A DNA stretch of 55,480 bases from JAWLCA01 sp050485905 (lineage in GTDB: Bacteria; Pseudomonadota; Alphaproteobacteria; Rhodobacterales; Rhodobacteraceae), in the NCBI GenBank assembly GCA_050485905.1, contig JBJHCH010000008.1:1-55480 (forward strand). Reading direction: 5' to 3'. Numbering within the stretch: the first letter of the stretch is position 1; every line of letters begins with the position of its first letter. A program made the translations under genes and the position numbers. The notes beneath the pieces are model-generated. The model had not been told where the DNA came from. It ran no database searches and was given only the letters and a program-made list of their open reading frames with translations. Shown here in pieces: positions 7,039 through 15,916 of the stretch.

Positions 7039-9504
7039 CTAGCCTGCTTGCTGCAATCCGGGTGCGCTCATCGCGGCCTGGCTGCGCGCAGCGAGCCACG
7101 CCAGCACCGGTCCCGACACGAACAGCGATGATCCAGTTGCGATCACCACACCCGCGATCATCGGCCAGGCAAACCCGGCGACAGCCGGCCCACCCCAGAT
7201 CGCCATCGGCAGCAGCGCGGCCAGTGTCGTGCCGGAGGTGAAGATGCAGCGCGCCAGAACCTGGTTGAGGCTGCGGTCGATCACGGCGGCCAATGGTTCA
7301 TTGCCACCGCCGCCGCGCAGGTGCTCGCGGATGCGGTCATAAACCACCACCTTGTCGTTCACCGAGTAGCCGATGAGCGTCAGCAGGGCGACGATCGTGG
7401 TCAGGTTCACCTCCCACCCGGTCACCGCGATGACGCCAAAGGTCTTGGTGATATCGAGGAAGAGCACCGCAATTGCCCCGGCCGCGAAGTGCCACTCGAA
7501 CCGGACCCAGATGTAGGCCAGCATCGCCAGCACCGCGAGCGACAGGGCGATCAGCCCCGTTGTAGCAAGCTCGCCGCTGATGGTGGGCCCGACGAGGTCG
7601 ATCTGGTCGAAGACCGCGCCGGGAACGGCCTGCGCGGCGGCCGCTTCCACCGCGGCGACCGTGGCTTGCCCCGCCTCGCCCTGCACGCGGATCAGCGCCT
7701 CGTTCGGGTCGCCGAAGGCCTGCAGGCTGGCATCCCCTGGCACACCGGCGGCAATCGCCGCGCGCAGCTCGGCCAGCGGCACCGGCGCATCCGAGCGCAG
7801 CACCATCTGCACGCCCCCGGTGAAGTCGATCCCCAGGTTCGGCCCCGGCACCACCAGCGCACCCACCGCCCCCAGCGACAGCGCGGCCGATACGGCCAGC
7901 GCCAGCCGTCCCCGACGCATGAAGGAGAAGGCGCCGGGCGCGGGTACCCCGCCGATCAGTGGGGCGATGGCAAGCCGCGCGGGTTTGCGGCGACGCACCA
8001 GCGCCTCCATCATCATCCGCATCAGCACTACGGCGGTGAACATCGAGATCAGGATGCCGAGGCTCATTGTGATGGCAAATCCGCGGATCGCACCCGCGCC
8101 GAACATGAACAAGAGCACCATCGCCAGAAGCGTGGTGATGTTGGCATCGAGAATCGTGGACCAGGCCCGCGCATAGCCCTGCGTCAGCGCCTTGATGGCG
8201 CTGGCCCCTTTTGCCGTTTCCTCGCGGATGCGGCTGAAGATCAGGATGTTGCTGTCCACAGCGATCCCCAGGCAGAGGATGATGCCCGCGATCCCCGGCA
8301 GCGTCAGCGTGGCGCCCAGCAGGCCAAGGGCCGTCAGCGTCAGCATGACGTTCAGCCCGAGGACCGCGCTGGCCAGCAGGCCCCAGCCGCCGTAGAGCCC
8401 CACCATCATCGCCACGACCAGCGCCAGGCCCACGGCGCCGGTAATGAGCCCGGCCTTGATGGAATCTGCACCAAGCGCCGCGCCGACGCTGCGTTCCTCG
8501 ATCACCTCGAGCGAGGCGGGCAGCGCGCCCGAGGTCAGCAGCACTGCCAGCGTCTGCGCCTCCTCCACGGTGAAGTCGCCGGTGATCTGGCCCTGCCCGC
8601 CGGGGATGGCGGTCTGGATCACCGGGGCGGTCAGCACCGCGCCATCGAGGACGACCGCAAAGCGCTGGCCGATGTTGTCCGCCGTGATCTCGGCAAAGGC
8701 GATGCCGCCCTGCCGGTCAAAGGCGAAGGTGACCATCGGACGCCCGGTATCAGGGTCGAAGGCCGAGGCCGCACGGTCCAGCCGGTCGCCCGACAGCGCG
8801 ACGCGCTCCTCGACCGGGATTGTGCCGGAACCGTCGCGCATCTCCAGCATCGACACGCCGGTCCCGGGAGCGGGCGCGACCATCTGAAAGCTCATCTTCG
8901 CGGTCGAGCCCAGAAGCTCGCGCAGTTGCGCTGGGTTTTCCACGCCGGGCATCTGCACGAGGATACGGTCCTCGCCCACCCGGCTGATGACGGGTTCCGA
9001 GACACCGACCTGGTCGACGCGGTGGCGGATCACCTCGAGGCTGCTATCGGCGGCACTGGCGGCGGCGCGGTCCAGCCCCGCCTCGGTCATCGCCAGCCGC
9101 AAGGTGCCATCGGACAGGGCCACTGTGAAGTCGGCCGGGCTGCCCGGCTGCGCGGTAGCGGCGGCGAGACCTTGAAAAGTGGAAATCAGTGCGTCGTCCG
9201 CTTGGGCCGACAGGGTCAGCCCCTCGGTGCGGATCGCGCTCGGGTCGAGGTTCCGGGCGCGCATTTCGGCTGCAAGGGTTTCGCGCAACTCCTGCATACG
9301 CGACTCGGCGAGATCATCTCGGTCCACGGCGAGCAGCAGATGCGCGCCGCCCTGAAGGTCCAGGCCCAACGAAACGGTCTGGCTGGTCGCCCAGTCCGGC
9401 AGCGTGCTGCGGACGGTCGAGGGGAGAAAATTCGGAAGGGCCGTCGCAACTGCCAGAAGCAGCAGGACGACATAGGTCATCACGACCCATGCTGGTCGGC
9501 GCAT
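7039..9504 (-). CDS. secDF: Fused protein translocase subunit SecDF
   Basis: A single 821-residue chain carrying both SecD and SecF, the proton-driven accessory subunits that pull exported proteins across the inner membrane with SecYEG. The SecD half has the first helix, the D1 signature LGLDLQGGAHLLL, the periplasmic P1 domain with IRHRVDQVGVSEPVI, and the membrane block GIAGIILCLGIAVDSNILIF with its conserved Asp. The SecF half starts after about residue 530 with LGIDFTGGVQMVL and ends with TIVALLTLIGYSVNDKVVVY. The domains are complete. No yajC is adjacent, as would be usual for a primary secD-secF locus, so this could be a second or only copy. The neighbouring small exported protein may be a client by proximity only. 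Confidence 0.95.
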   Translation of the reverse strand: MRRPAWVVMTYVVLLLLAVATALPNFLPSTVRSTLPDWATSQTVSLGLDLQGGAHLLLAVDRDDLAESRMQELRETLAAEMRARNLDPSAIRTEGLTLSAQADDALISTFQGLAAATAQPGSPADFTVALSDGTLRLAMTEAGLDRAAASAADSSLEVIRHRVDQVGVSEPVISRVGEDRILVQMPGVENPAQLRELLGSTAKMSFQMVAPAPGTGVSMLEMRDGSGTIPVEERVALSGDRLDRAASAFDPDTGRPMVTFAFDRQGGIAFAEITADNIGQRFAVVLDGAVLTAPVIQTAIPGGQGQITGDFTVEEAQTLAVLLTSGALPASLEVIEERSVGAALGADSIKAGLITGAVGLALVVAMMVGLYGGWGLLASAVLGLNVMLTLTALGLLGATLTLPGIAGIILCLGIAVDSNILIFSRIREETAKGASAIKALTQGYARAWSTILDANITTLLAMVLLFMFGAGAIRGFAITMSLGILISMFTAVVLMRMMMEALVRRRKPARLAIAPLIGGVPAPGAFSFMRRGRLALAVSAALSLGAVGALVVPGPNLGIDFTGGVQMVLRSDAPVPLAELRAAIAAGVPGDASLQAFGDPNEALIRVQGEAGQATVAAVEAAAAQAVPGAVFDQIDLVGPTISGELATTGLIALSLAVLAMLAYIWVRFEWHFAAGAIAVLFLDITKTFGVIAVTGWEVNLTTIVALLTLIGYSVNDKVVVYDRIREHLRGGGGNEPLAAVIDRSLNQVLARCIFTSGTTLAALLPMAIWGGPAVAGFAWPMIAGVVIATGSSLFVSGPVLAWLAARSQAAMSAPGLQQAG

Positions 9505-9549
9505 GTTCAGTATCCATTCTTGCCTGAGAGTTCGGTCTGACGAAGACGA

Positions 9550-9909
9550 TCAGACCGCAGGCGGAGCCCGGACCGGGGGCAGGATACGGATCGAGTCGGG
9601 CAGAAGGGACTGGTGCGGCGCAGGCGATATCGTTGCCGCAGTGCGAGATGCCCAAGGCTGCACGGCCGCGCCGGGCACCACCGCGTCTGGCGACGTGTCG
9701 TCGGGCAGCTGCGCGCGCAGCAGGTGCCGCGATGCGGAGGGGATGCCAAGGGCCTGCTCGACCGTGCTTTGGGCGGCAGGACCGGTATTTGCCACCATCC
9801 CGTCCGCTTGAGCCTGCGGCAGACCGAACAGCACAAGCGCCAGCACGACGAGAAGCCGCGAGATGATCCCGCCAGGATGTCCCGCATCGTGCGTTGGAGT
9901 GTGGGTCAT
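9550..9909 (-). CDS. Small exported protein, family unknown
   Basis: 119 residues with an apparent signal peptide: a basic N-terminus, the hydrophobic core LLVVLALVLFGL, then PQAQA as a possible cleavage site. The mature part is about 80 residues, rich in Ala and Pro, with no recognised domain. Its ATG overlaps the stop of the antiporter gene in an ATGA arrangement, which argues it is real and translationally coupled. The secDF gene follows 45 bp after its stop. Likely periplasmic; function unknown. Confidence 0.6.
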   Translation of the reverse strand: MTHTPTHDAGHPGGIISRLLVVLALVLFGLPQAQADGMVANTGPAAQSTVEQALGIPSASRHLLRAQLPDDTSPDAVVPGAAVQPWASRTAATISPAPHQSLLPDSIRILPPVRAPPAV

Positions 9910-10826
9910 CCCTGCGCCGCCCAGACATAGGCGACATAGCCCGCCAGCATCGCCACGCCGACCGCGCGCCCGATCACCGGGCGGGTCAGCAGCAGCGCGG
10001 TCAGGACCAGCGAGACCGCGATCATGACGGGCAGATCGAAGGTCAGAAACCGCGATGCGACCGGGATCGGCGCGATCAGCGCGGTCACACCCAGGATGCC
10101 CAGCACGTTGAAGATGTTCGAGCCCACGATGTTGCCGATGGCGATCTCGGACTGCCGGCGGAAGGCGGCGATCAGCGATGTCGCCAGTTCCGGCAGCGAG
10201 GTGCCGACGGCAACGATGGTCAGGCCGATGAACGCTTCCGAGATGCCGTAGCCACGGGCGATAGAGACAGCGCCGTCCACCAGGAATCGGGCGCCGACCA
10301 TGAGGGCGACAAGGCCGCCGATGACCCACAGCGTCGAGACAAGCGCCGAGGCCGGAGCAGACACGCCGACGTCCTCGGCCTCCATCTCGCCGGGTTGGCG
10401 GTAAGCCCAGACCAGGTAAGCAGTCAGACCGGCCACCAGGATCACGCCCGAGACGCGCCCCAACTGCCCCATGGCGAAGACCGGCACCAGGACCAGCGCG
10501 GCCGCCATCATCACGGCGGTGTCGCGGTGCAGCGTCGCCCCCATCACCTTGATCGGCCAGATCAGCGCCGACAAGCCGATGATCAGCAGGATGTTGGCGA
10601 TGTTGGAGCCCACGATGTTGCCGAGCGCGATATCGGGCACCCCGCGCCAGGCCGCATCGACCGACACCAGCAACTCGGGCGTCGAGGTGCCGAAGCCGAC
10701 CACCGTCAGGCCGATCAGCAGCGGCGGGATCGCCATGCGCCGGGCAATGCCCACACTGCCGCGCACCAGCGCCTCGCCGCCGAAGAACAGGCCGATCAAA
10801 CCGGCAATCAGATAGAGGTAGTCCAC
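9906..10826 (-). CDS. Calcium/sodium antiporter (CaCA, YrbG type)
   Basis: Cation exchanger of the Ca2+/cation antiporter superfamily. The two inverted halves each carry the alpha repeat with its ion-binding acidic residue: VGFGTSTPELLVSVDAA with GNIVGSNIANILLI, and VAVGTSLPELATSLIAA with GNIVGSNIFNVLGI. About ten hydrophobic helices are seen. I place the start at GTG 10826 (VDYLYLIAGLIGLFFGG, 306 residues); the frame is open to 10931 with no matching residues. It forms an overlapping unit with the small exported protein gene and precedes secDF. Confidence 0.92.
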   Translation of the reverse strand: MDYLYLIAGLIGLFFGGEALVRGSVGIARRMAIPPLLIGLTVVGFGTSTPELLVSVDAAWRGVPDIALGNIVGSNIANILLIIGLSALIWPIKVMGATLHRDTAVMMAAALVLVPVFAMGQLGRVSGVILVAGLTAYLVWAYRQPGEMEAEDVGVSAPASALVSTLWVIGGLVALMVGARFLVDGAVSIARGYGISEAFIGLTIVAVGTSLPELATSLIAAFRRQSEIAIGNIVGSNIFNVLGILGVTALIAPIPVASRFLTFDLPVMIAVSLVLTALLLTRPVIGRAVGVAMLAGYVAYVWAAQG

Positions 10827-11143
10827 GGCAACCGCCCTTCGCCAGGCAGTTGATCCGCCCCCGCTCAAAATTGCGTATTGAAAGGGTCGGCTACAAGATG
10901 CTGTTGAAATTAAAGCTGTCTGCGAAGTCATCGACAGAAAAGAATCCTCGCCAGTACCCTTGCAGTTGCGCTATCTCAACACGAGATTCCCCGACTGAAT
11001 TTCGAAGTGCGAATGCCCGCTGCTCAATGGGCGAACCGCATCCCGCGCGAACCGCTTGCAAAAAAGGAGATGGTGGGTCGCCACCATGGACTCATCATCG
11101 AACCGCGCACTAATCGCCTATTGGAACCGGCAGTCCATTCGAC
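10827..11143. other. Intergenic stretch
   Basis: No supported gene. It separates the leftward antiporter-secDF group from a rightward frameshifted gene and presumably holds the antiporter promoter. I see no clear palindrome or terminator. Confidence 0.35.
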
Positions 11144-11481
11144 TTGGCGTACTTCGATGGCCGCCGGGCGATGCTCGACGGCTTCGTGTCGCTGCATTTC
11201 ACCTGGCCCGGAGCGCACCGTCTTCATGGTACGGCACTCGGATGGTTCATCCTCCAGTCGCCCCTGAACGTCGCCCTGTCGCCGATCGTGCTGACCGCAT
11301 CGGTGGTGCCGATCGGCTGGCGCGACGACGGATCCTTCTGCGCACCTGCGTCGCGCGGCGGGTCGAGGAGCTCATCGTGACCGACCTTCTGGACCTGCAC
11401 CTCGACCTCGGCGCGGCCCGTGTCCGCGTGCTGGATCTGTGGGACGTCGCTGCGAGTGCCTCTCGCATCTTCAGGAACTGA
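11144..11481 (+). pseudogene. Frameshifted small gene, DUF6635-like
   Basis: Two overlapping frames read as one broken protein. The frame from 11144 gives a segment around FVSLHFTWPG, LHGTALGWFILQSPLNVALS and PIVLTASV. The frame ending at 11481 then gives RRILLRTCVARRVEELIVTD. The order (LHFTWPG, hydrophobic pair of helices, RRILLRT, VARRVEE) resembles small rhodobacterial membrane-associated proteins of the DUF6635 kind as I remember them, which is a weak assignment. The frame change near 11320-11340 prevents a full product. Confidence 0.45.
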
Positions 11482-11578
11482 CCGAAGGCGCCACGCGCGG
11501 CCCGTGGTCACCAGAGGCGCAACAGTATACAGCATCATCAGGATCAATGGCCGGAACATTCGGCAAGAGTTGGAGAAA

Positions 11579-12862
11579 ATGTACCTCGAGATTGCGATCG
11601 TCATTCTGTTGACGCTGATCAACGGCCTTCTGGCGATGTCCGAACTGGCCATCGTCTCGGCTCAGCCCGCGCGGCTGAAGCTGCTGGCCGACAAGGGAAG
11701 CAAGGGGGCCGCGACCGCCATCCGCCTGGCCGAGGACCCCGGCCGGTTCCTCTCCAGCGTGCAGATCGGCATCACACTGGTCGGCATCCTCGCGGGCGCC
11801 TTCTCCGGCGCGACGCTGGGGGCGCGTCTGGCCGCAAGCCTGATCGACGCGGGCATGCCGTCCGCCTTCGCGCAGCCGGTTGGCGTCGGGTCGGTGGTCG
11901 TGGCGATCACCTATCTGTCGCTGATCGTGGGCGAATTGGTGCCCAAGCAGATCGCACTTCGCGCGCCGGAACAGGTCGCAGCACGGGTCGCCCCGATGAT
12001 GCGGATCATTGCCCGTATTGCGGCCCCTCTGATCTGGGTGCTCGACCGCTCGGGCAAGCTGGTGCTGGCACTGCTCGGCCAGTCGGGAGCCAACCTGCGA
12101 AAGGTCAGCGACGAGGAGGTTCGCCTGATCATCGCCGAGGCAGAAAGCTCAGGCGCGATGAACCGGGCCGAGAGCCAGATGATCGCCGGCGTCATGCGGA
12201 TCGCGGATAGGACGGCACGCGGCCTGATGACGGCCCGGCACGAGGTGGAGACGCTCGATGCCGGCAGCAACAAGGCCGAACTTCTGCAGCGCCTGCATGA
12301 TCTCAGCCGGTCGCGGCTGCCGGTGTGGGAGGGGGATGTCGACAACATCATCGGGGTTCTGACCACCCGCGACATCCTCGCGCCCGCGCTTATGAACGAG
12401 CCGTTCGATCTGCGCGGGCTGCTGCGCGAAGCGCCGACGGTCCGGGATGGACAAAGTGCGCTGGAGGTCGTGGATCGCCTGCGCACCTCACCGGCACACA
12501 TGGTGCTGGTCTATGACGAGTATGGGCATTTCGAGGGGATCATCACGCCGATGGACGTGTTGGAAGCCATCGCGGGCGAGTTTCCCGACAGCGCGACGGA
12601 CGAGCCGAAGGTCGTGACGCGGGCGGATGGATCCTACCTGATCGCAGGCTGGATGCCGGTGGACGAGTTCGCAGACCTGCTGTCGTTGGAGATCGAAGAC
12701 GATCGCGACTTCGAGACGGTCGCGGGACTGGTTCTCGACGAGATCGGACATCTGCCCGAGGTCGGCCAGCAGCTGGAGCTGCAGGGGTGGACCGTCGAGG
12801 TGGTCGATCTGGACGGGCGACGGATCGACAAGCTGCTAGTCTCGCGAATTGCGATTCGCTGA
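11579..12862 (+). CDS. CNNM/CorC-family protein (DUF21-CBS-CorC)
   Basis: Membrane protein of the former hemolysin C group, relatives of which handle Mg2+/Co2+ efflux. From the ATG at 11579 (MYLEIAIVILLTLINGLLAM) it has 427 residues. A DUF21/CNNM membrane domain comes first (SELAIVSAQPARLKLLA, SVQIGITLVGILAGAFSGAT, LIVGELVPKQIALR). A pair of CBS domains follows (VGIADRTARGLMTARHEVE, VYDEYGHFEGIITPMDVLE). The C-terminal CorC/HlyC domain contains LVLDEIGHLPEVGQ. A frame open to 11420 lies over the frameshifted gene and is not used. It is a stand-alone rightward gene. Confidence 0.92.
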   Translation: MYLEIAIVILLTLINGLLAMSELAIVSAQPARLKLLADKGSKGAATAIRLAEDPGRFLSSVQIGITLVGILAGAFSGATLGARLAASLIDAGMPSAFAQPVGVGSVVVAITYLSLIVGELVPKQIALRAPEQVAARVAPMMRIIARIAAPLIWVLDRSGKLVLALLGQSGANLRKVSDEEVRLIIAEAESSGAMNRAESQMIAGVMRIADRTARGLMTARHEVETLDAGSNKAELLQRLHDLSRSRLPVWEGDVDNIIGVLTTRDILAPALMNEPFDLRGLLREAPTVRDGQSALEVVDRLRTSPAHMVLVYDEYGHFEGIITPMDVLEAIAGEFPDSATDEPKVVTRADGSYLIAGWMPVDEFADLLSLEIEDDRDFETVAGLVLDEIGHLPEVGQQLELQGWTVEVVDLDGRRIDKLLVSRIAIR

Positions 12863-13128
12863 GCGCACTACGTCCAGCATGGACAAGTCAGCGACCTCTT
12901 CGATGCCGCGGCGCGTTCTCGCGTGAGAGATCCGACCCGAGTGCCGCCAAAGGGGCACGACCACCGATGTTCATGTCTTGTTCTTGATCTGACTCTTCGC
13001 CAGACTGGCTCTAAACCAGAGCGCGAGTCGCTCTGAGTCGACGCACGCTTCTAGCATCAGCGGCCACACGATGCCGCGGGGCGTGCCTGGTGTGTCCCGG
13101 CAGGGAGTTTCAGATCGAGGGAGTTCAG

Positions 13129-13734
13129 ATGAAGTTACCAGAAAGGAAATACTACACGATCCATGAAGTTGCCGCGCGCTGGGGCTGCAGCATCGCCGAT
13201 ATCGCCGGATGGTCCTCATGGGGAAAGTTGGACATCGTCACCGGCATTCCACCTGTTATCTGCGGCAGTGATCTGATCGCTGGCGAGGTCGTCGTTTCGG
13301 CCTTCGACATCCTGCCGATGTTCCGCCGCTGCGGGACCGGGCCCCAGTCGGCATTCGTCCGTCGCGTCCGGTCCAACGGCTCGACCGACTGGTCGCTGAT
13401 CACCGACCCCGCAGCGGGTGTCGAAGTCTCGATCGCGGATCTGCTGATCACCGGCCAGCAGGTTCAGAAGTTCGAGGACGACCACGAGCTGATGCGGCGG
13501 ATCGCGGGTGGCGCGGGCTCGACCTCACCCTATGACTGGGACGGCATGATGAGCGCGCTGATCGTGAGGGTGCACGAGAAGGGCCTGCCCGCCACCCAGT
13601 CGGAACTGATCGAGGACATGCAGGCCTGGTTCGCCGAGCAGTCGGCCGACGGCCAGTTCCCAGACGAGCGGTCGATCCGGCGCCGCATCAGCGCAGTCTG
13701 GAAGACGCTGTCGCAGCTCCGCCAGAGCGCCTGA
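13129..13734 (+). CDS. Hypothetical protein at the prophage edge
   Basis: 201 residues starting at ATG 13129 after a GAGGGA ribosome site. The N-terminus YTIHEVAARWGCSIADIAGW reads like a helix-turn-helix or MerR-like wing, and the C-terminal third (TQSELIEDMQAWFAEQ, DERSIRRRISAVWKTL) like a second small helical DNA-contact domain. Such proteins occur beside integrases in rhodobacterial genomes. It converges on the integrase gene with only 20 bp between them. It may be the last host gene or the first prophage gene. No specific function assigned. Confidence 0.65.
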   Translation: MKLPERKYYTIHEVAARWGCSIADIAGWSSWGKLDIVTGIPPVICGSDLIAGEVVVSAFDILPMFRRCGTGPQSAFVRRVRSNGSTDWSLITDPAAGVEVSIADLLITGQQVQKFEDDHELMRRIAGGAGSTSPYDWDGMMSALIVRVHEKGLPATQSELIEDMQAWFAEQSADGQFPDERSIRRRISAVWKTLSQLRQSA

Positions 13735-13754
13735 CGGCACGCAGGCGGCGCCCG

Positions 13755-15032
13755 TCATGCAGATTTCCGGTCGCTGTCACGATCCCCATGCTCATCGCGA
13801 TCATGGACCAGCGTTGGTCTGGGACGGAACACGCTGGCCACCGCATCGACCCCGGCGCGGAGCGGGCCTTCCATCAGATGGGCATAGCGCTGGGTCGTCT
13901 GCATCTGGGTGTGCCCGAGAAGCTTGCCGATCATCTCGAGCGACGCGCCACCGCTGACCAGCAGCGAGGCGAAGGTGTGGCGCAAATCATGGATCCGGAC
14001 ATCCTCGATCTGCGCCTCCTTCTGGATCCGGATCCAGAAGCGCCGGATTTCCTTCACGGGGTGGCCCGGCACATCGCCGGGGAACAGCCAGGGGCTGCCC
14101 TTCGGCACGAGGAGCCGCCGCTGGCGCACGATGGCCGCCACATCCTCGGAGATCGGCACGCGGTGCACGCGGCGCTGCTTGGTGGTGGCCGCCGGTTTCG
14201 ACCAGAGACAGTGCTCCAGATCGAACTGCTCGAACCGGGACTGCCGGACCTCTCCCACCCGGGCGCCGGTCAGCATGCAGATCCGGATGATGCCCGCCGC
14301 GCGCTGATCCTCCGCCGCGTCCAGCGCCTTTGCCAGCCGGTCGATCTCGTCCTTCGACAGGAAGCGCTCGCGCGGGTTCTCGATCCTGCGAAAGAAGCCG
14401 TTCGCCGGGTTGTCCGTGCGCCAGCCCCACTCAACGGCGAGGTTGAACATCTTGCGCAGCACCTCGCCCACGCGGTTGGCGCGCACTGGCGTGGGCTTCG
14501 GGCCCTGCAGCTTGCGGGCGCGGTTGTTGGGCTTCGCCTTGCTCGGCCGGGCGCGCCCCTCGGCGATCTTCGCCAGCAGCTTCTCGACATCGGGCTTGGT
14601 GATCTCGGTCACGAGCTTCCGGCCCCAGTGCGGCGCGACCAGCTTGGCCAGCATCGACTTCTGATCGGCCGCGCTCACGGGCGCAAGCCGGGGGACATGT
14701 TCCTTGATGTAGCGGTCGATCAGATCCTGAAATCGGGGCGCCTCGCGGCGCCTGGAACGCTCGCCGAGCGGATCGCCCCCGGCATCGACCATTCGGCGCA
14801 GTTCCCTTGCGCGCTCGCGGGCCGCGGTGACCGACCATTCCGGCCAGCGGGCGAAGGTCATCCGGCGCTGGCGCCCGTCGACGCGGTAGTCGAAGGTGAA
14901 GGCTCGCCCGCCGCCGCGATAGATGCAGACGGCAAAGCCGCGAATGTCGGCATCGAAGATCTGGTAGTCCCGCCCCGGCACCGGCACGGCATCGCGCAGG
15001 ATCTTCTCCGTCAGACGTTCGCGGTTCGGCAT
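13755..15032 (-). CDS. int: Prophage tyrosine-recombinase integrase
   Basis: Phage integrase of the tyrosine recombinase family, about 425 residues from ATG 15032 (MPNRERLTEKILRDA); an ATG at 15059 is also possible. The N-terminal arm-binding/DUF4102-like part has FDADIRGFAVCIYRGG. A core-binding SAM-like domain follows, then the catalytic domain with all residues: Arg in MLTGARVGEVR, Lys in ATTKQRRVHRVP, HxxR in IHDLRHTFAS, His in LLGHTQMQTT and the nucleophile in QRYAHL. It therefore looks active. It is transcribed outward at the left border, the usual place next to the attachment site. The repeats at 15121, 15321 and 15556 could be its arm sites. Confidence 0.93.
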   Translation of the reverse strand: MPNRERLTEKILRDAVPVPGRDYQIFDADIRGFAVCIYRGGGRAFTFDYRVDGRQRRMTFARWPEWSVTAARERARELRRMVDAGGDPLGERSRRREAPRFQDLIDRYIKEHVPRLAPVSAADQKSMLAKLVAPHWGRKLVTEITKPDVEKLLAKIAEGRARPSKAKPNNRARKLQGPKPTPVRANRVGEVLRKMFNLAVEWGWRTDNPANGFFRRIENPRERFLSKDEIDRLAKALDAAEDQRAAGIIRICMLTGARVGEVRQSRFEQFDLEHCLWSKPAATTKQRRVHRVPISEDVAAIVRQRRLLVPKGSPWLFPGDVPGHPVKEIRRFWIRIQKEAQIEDVRIHDLRHTFASLLVSGGASLEMIGKLLGHTQMQTTQRYAHLMEGPLRAGVDAVASVFRPRPTLVHDRDEHGDRDSDRKSA

Positions 15033-15120
15033 CGTCAGTGGCCCTCTTTTCGTCTCCATGACGCGTGAATTCAAAGCGATAGCAAGGCAATCATGGCCGG
15101 TGCCGTGGCGTCGAGGCAGC

Positions 15121-15143
15121 GGCCGGCAGTCACCGGCAGTGAC
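15121..15143 (-). repeat. CTGCCGGTSA repeat, copy 1
   Basis: On the minus strand GTCACTGCCGGTGACTGCCG, followed by GCC. It contains the same CTGCCGGTGA CTGCCGG unit as copies 2 and 3, in the opposite orientation and near the integrase start. Confidence 0.75.
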
Positions 15144-15320
15144 GCCGCCAGACCGGTGCCACCCCAAGATTTGTTGATGATCGGGGCGCGATGCGTCCGG
15201 ATTGGCGATCGGCGCTGGGCGCGCGCATGGGCACCGGTTTCCCCACCGAGCGCTGCGTCAGGACGGGGTTCCAGCCTTTTCCCAATGAAATCAGGCACCG
15301 GCAGCGGTTCGGCGACCTCG

Positions 15321-15341
15321 CTGCCGGTGACTGCCGGTCAG
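15321..15341 (+). repeat. CTGCCGGTSA repeat, copy 2
   Basis: CTGCCGGTGACTGCCGGTCA followed by G: two tandem decamers CTGCCGGTGA and CTGCCGGTCA. Same unit as copies 1 and 3. Confidence 0.75.
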
Positions 15342-15480
15342 TCCCACCCTGCCACCTCCTGAACATTCCCCCCGAAACCCTCCCTCGCCCCAGAAATTCG
15401 GGGGGTTCCGGCTCGATCAGTGGGTTCATGCGCACCGGCGTCAGGCCTCCGGAGCCGCGCCAGAGGTTTGCAAATCTTGC

Positions 15481-15501
15481 TGCAACGCAGCACGCGTTGC
15501 A
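15481..15501. promoter_or_regulatory. Inverted repeat TGCAACGC-N5-GCGTTGCA
   Basis: Perfect 8-bp arms separated by AGCAC, in the control region. It could be an operator for the unseen phage repressor, or a hairpin. Confidence 0.55.
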
Positions 15502-15555
15502 CCCGAAATCGCGCAAGCCCAATGAAACAAGGGGTGGCACGGCCCTGGCAAATCC

Positions 15556-15581
15556 ACTGCCGGTGACTGCCGGTCACTGCC
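15556..15581 (+). repeat. CTGCCGGTSA repeat, copy 3
   Basis: A, then decamers CTGCCGGTGA and CTGCCGGTCA, then a further CTGCC: the longest copy, about 80 bp before the HTH gene start. Confidence 0.75.
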
Positions 15582-15658
15582 TTCCTGCCACCCCTGCCCA
15601 TCTGTCCCTGCTGGTCTCCGACACCTGCCCGCATCGGGCGACACTCGGGAGAGCAGAC

Positions 15659-15916
15659 ATGAAACAGACCGAACCCCTCACCTCGGACCCCAGGTCGGGC
15701 ACCTCGGGGGCGATCCTCGCGGGATGGATCAGCCGGGGCGAACTGGCCCGCGAACTGGGCCTGACCGAGGACACCTTGCGCCGCTGGGAAGACCGCCGCA
15801 TCGGCCCGGTCTGCGTCCGCGCCGGACGCCGGGTCTATTACCGCCGCACGGCGGTGCAGGACTGGCTCGTCGCGCAGGAGGCCGCGAAGCAGGCGCGCGG
15901 GCGGGGGCACAGATGA
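15659..15916 (+). CDS. Excisionase-like HTH DNA-binding protein
   Basis: 85-residue protein with a MerR/excisionase-type helix-turn-helix: GWISRGELARELGLTEDTL, then RRWEDRRIGPV and a wing with RAGRRVYYRRTAVQDWL. A GGGAGAG ribosome site precedes ATG 15659; the frame is open far upstream but without coding signs. It is the first gene of the rightward early operon and overlaps the next gene by ATGA. Probable role is recombination directionality or early control. Confidence 0.8.
   Translation: MKQTEPLTSDPRSGTSGAILAGWISRGELARELGLTEDTLRRWEDRRIGPVCVRAGRRVYYRRTAVQDWLVAQEAAKQARGRGHR

Larger units (their letters stand above)
15060..15658. promoter_or_regulatory. Prophage control region between int and early genes
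   Basis: About 600 bp without a supported gene, between the leftward integrase gene and the rightward early genes. It contains three copies of a CTGCCGGTSA direct-repeat element and one perfect inverted repeat (listed separately). Promoters for both directions and integrase or regulator binding sites are expected here. Confidence 0.6.

Noticed and set aside
7321..9540. 739-residue open frame on the plus strand
   Set aside because: Lies fully over secDF on the opposite strand; low-complexity His/Gln/Arg composition without domains.
12863..13128. tRNA or tmRNA attachment site left of the integrase
   Set aside because: Several short inverted stretches are present, but no recognisable tRNA or tmRNA 3' end, so the true attachment site remains undetermined.
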